DNA from: Nymphaea colorata
Taxonomy: Eukaryota > Streptophyta > Magnoliopsida > Nymphaeales > Nymphaeaceae
Assembly (NCBI RefSeq): GCF_008831285.2
Contig: NC_045146.1
Location: forward strand, 23,331,703-23,395,702
Direction of reading: 5' to 3'
DNA: 64,000 nt
Below the pieces are notes generated by a model. That model was not told the DNA's origin. It made no database searches and was given only the letters and a program-made list of their open reading frames with translations. The position numbers were made by a program, and so were the translations under genes. Of this stretch, positions 63,549-64,000 are shown in pieces; the first letter of the stretch is position 1; each line of letters opens with the position of its first letter.

Positions 63549-63832
63549 TTGTTTGGATGGAGTAAGAAGGAGAGAAAAGAATGGAAAGAAAAGTCTTTTT
63601 TGTGTCTGGATGACTAATTAATAAAGAAAAAAAATAATAAACTAATAATTATATTTGGGTGCTAAGAAAAAAAATTAATGTAATTTTAATTTTTTTTAAT
63701 ACAAAAATTAGGAGGAAAAGAATAGACGTTCTTTCCCTTTCTTTTCTTCTTATTTTCCTATTCAGTCACTTTCTTTTTTTTCTTTTCTTTTCATCTATTT
63801 ATTTTTCTCTTTTCCCCTCCATCCAAACACAG
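63549..63832. repeat. Inverted-repeat element (probable MITE), about 284 bp
   Basis: Left end ttgtttggatggag (63549-63562) pairs with ctccatccaaacac at 63817-63830. The arms continue into purine-rich (left) and pyrimidine-rich (right) sequence that can pair further; the middle is A/T-rich and non-coding. I could not fix a target duplication. Confidence 0.6.
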
Positions 63833-64000
63833 AGTTAAACTGAAGCTCGGCATTAAAAAACTTCTAAAGAAAACACAATTCTTTTGTTAATTTCAAGGAG
63901 TTAAGGTGAAAAGCTGTCGGATTAACCTAACATAAACGTGTTTCGACCCTGAAACTAGAAATCCAATTCCTAAATAAAGTCGCCGGGCTATTGTTGGTGA
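63833..64000. other. Window end, nothing recognised
   Basis: Non-coding AT-rich sequence beyond the inverted repeat. Confidence 0.5.

Noticed and set aside
1-64000. CRISPR arrays, bacterial operons, tRNA or rRNA genes
   Set aside because: No regularly spaced repeats with unique spacers, no cloverleaf or rRNA sequence recognised; the genes are plant nuclear genes with introns.

Overview
This is nuclear DNA of a flowering plant. Evidence: genes are split by canonical GT-AG introns, two proteins look plastid-targeted, and there are plant-type hAT, LINE and LTR elements with initiator-tRNA-Met primer sites. Three conserved plant genes can be rebuilt exon by exon with intact phase. I do not try to name the species.

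Layout. (1) 1-15134 is the older-looking arm of a large tandem duplication. It holds exons 4-13 of a squalene synthase gene (SQS copy 1; exons 1-3 lie left of the window), a frameshifted and truncated CRM-domain gene, and then a block not found in the other arm (8104-13795) with an LRR-receptor fragment, an LTR-element scar and a decayed L1-type LINE. (2) 15135-17600 is non-coding spacer. (3) 17705-30220 is a complete 13-exon squalene synthase gene (SQS copy 2, 409 aa); intron 2 carries a short antisense LTR retrotransposon and intron 9 a 763-bp hAT-type MITE. (4) 31813-33327 is the intact CRM/YhbY RNA-binding gene. The second arm of the duplication ends near 37967 and carries a 396-bp hAT MITE. 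(5) 38299-43906 is a complete SH3P2-like BAR/SH3 gene (370 aa). (6) 62864-45202 on the minus strand is a complete 14-exon plastid MATE transporter gene (DTX46/EDS5H-like). Its intron 2 holds a 6.9-kb structure made of one autonomous hAT transposon inserted into a second, almost identical copy of itself. (7) 62865-64000 is the MATE upstream region with an AT-rich inverted-repeat element.

How it fits together. SQS condenses two farnesyl diphosphates into squalene on the ER, the first committed step to sterols and triterpenes. SH3P2-like acts in membrane trafficking and autophagy. The CRM protein and the MATE carrier should act in plastids (RNA metabolism; isochorismate/salicylate-type transport). 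They are not a pathway cluster. From memory, the order SQS-SQS-CRM-SH3P-MATE interleaves neighbours that Arabidopsis keeps on two duplicated segments (At4g34640/34650/34660 and At2g21340/21350), so it looks like the unfractionated ancestral order.

Most notable: the self-nested hAT pair, with perfect 8-bp target duplications (CACAAGTG outside, CTGTTCAC inside) and one length difference between copies; a related non-autonomous hAT with a paralogous empty site; and a cluster of amino-acid changes in a highly conserved motif of SQS copy 2.
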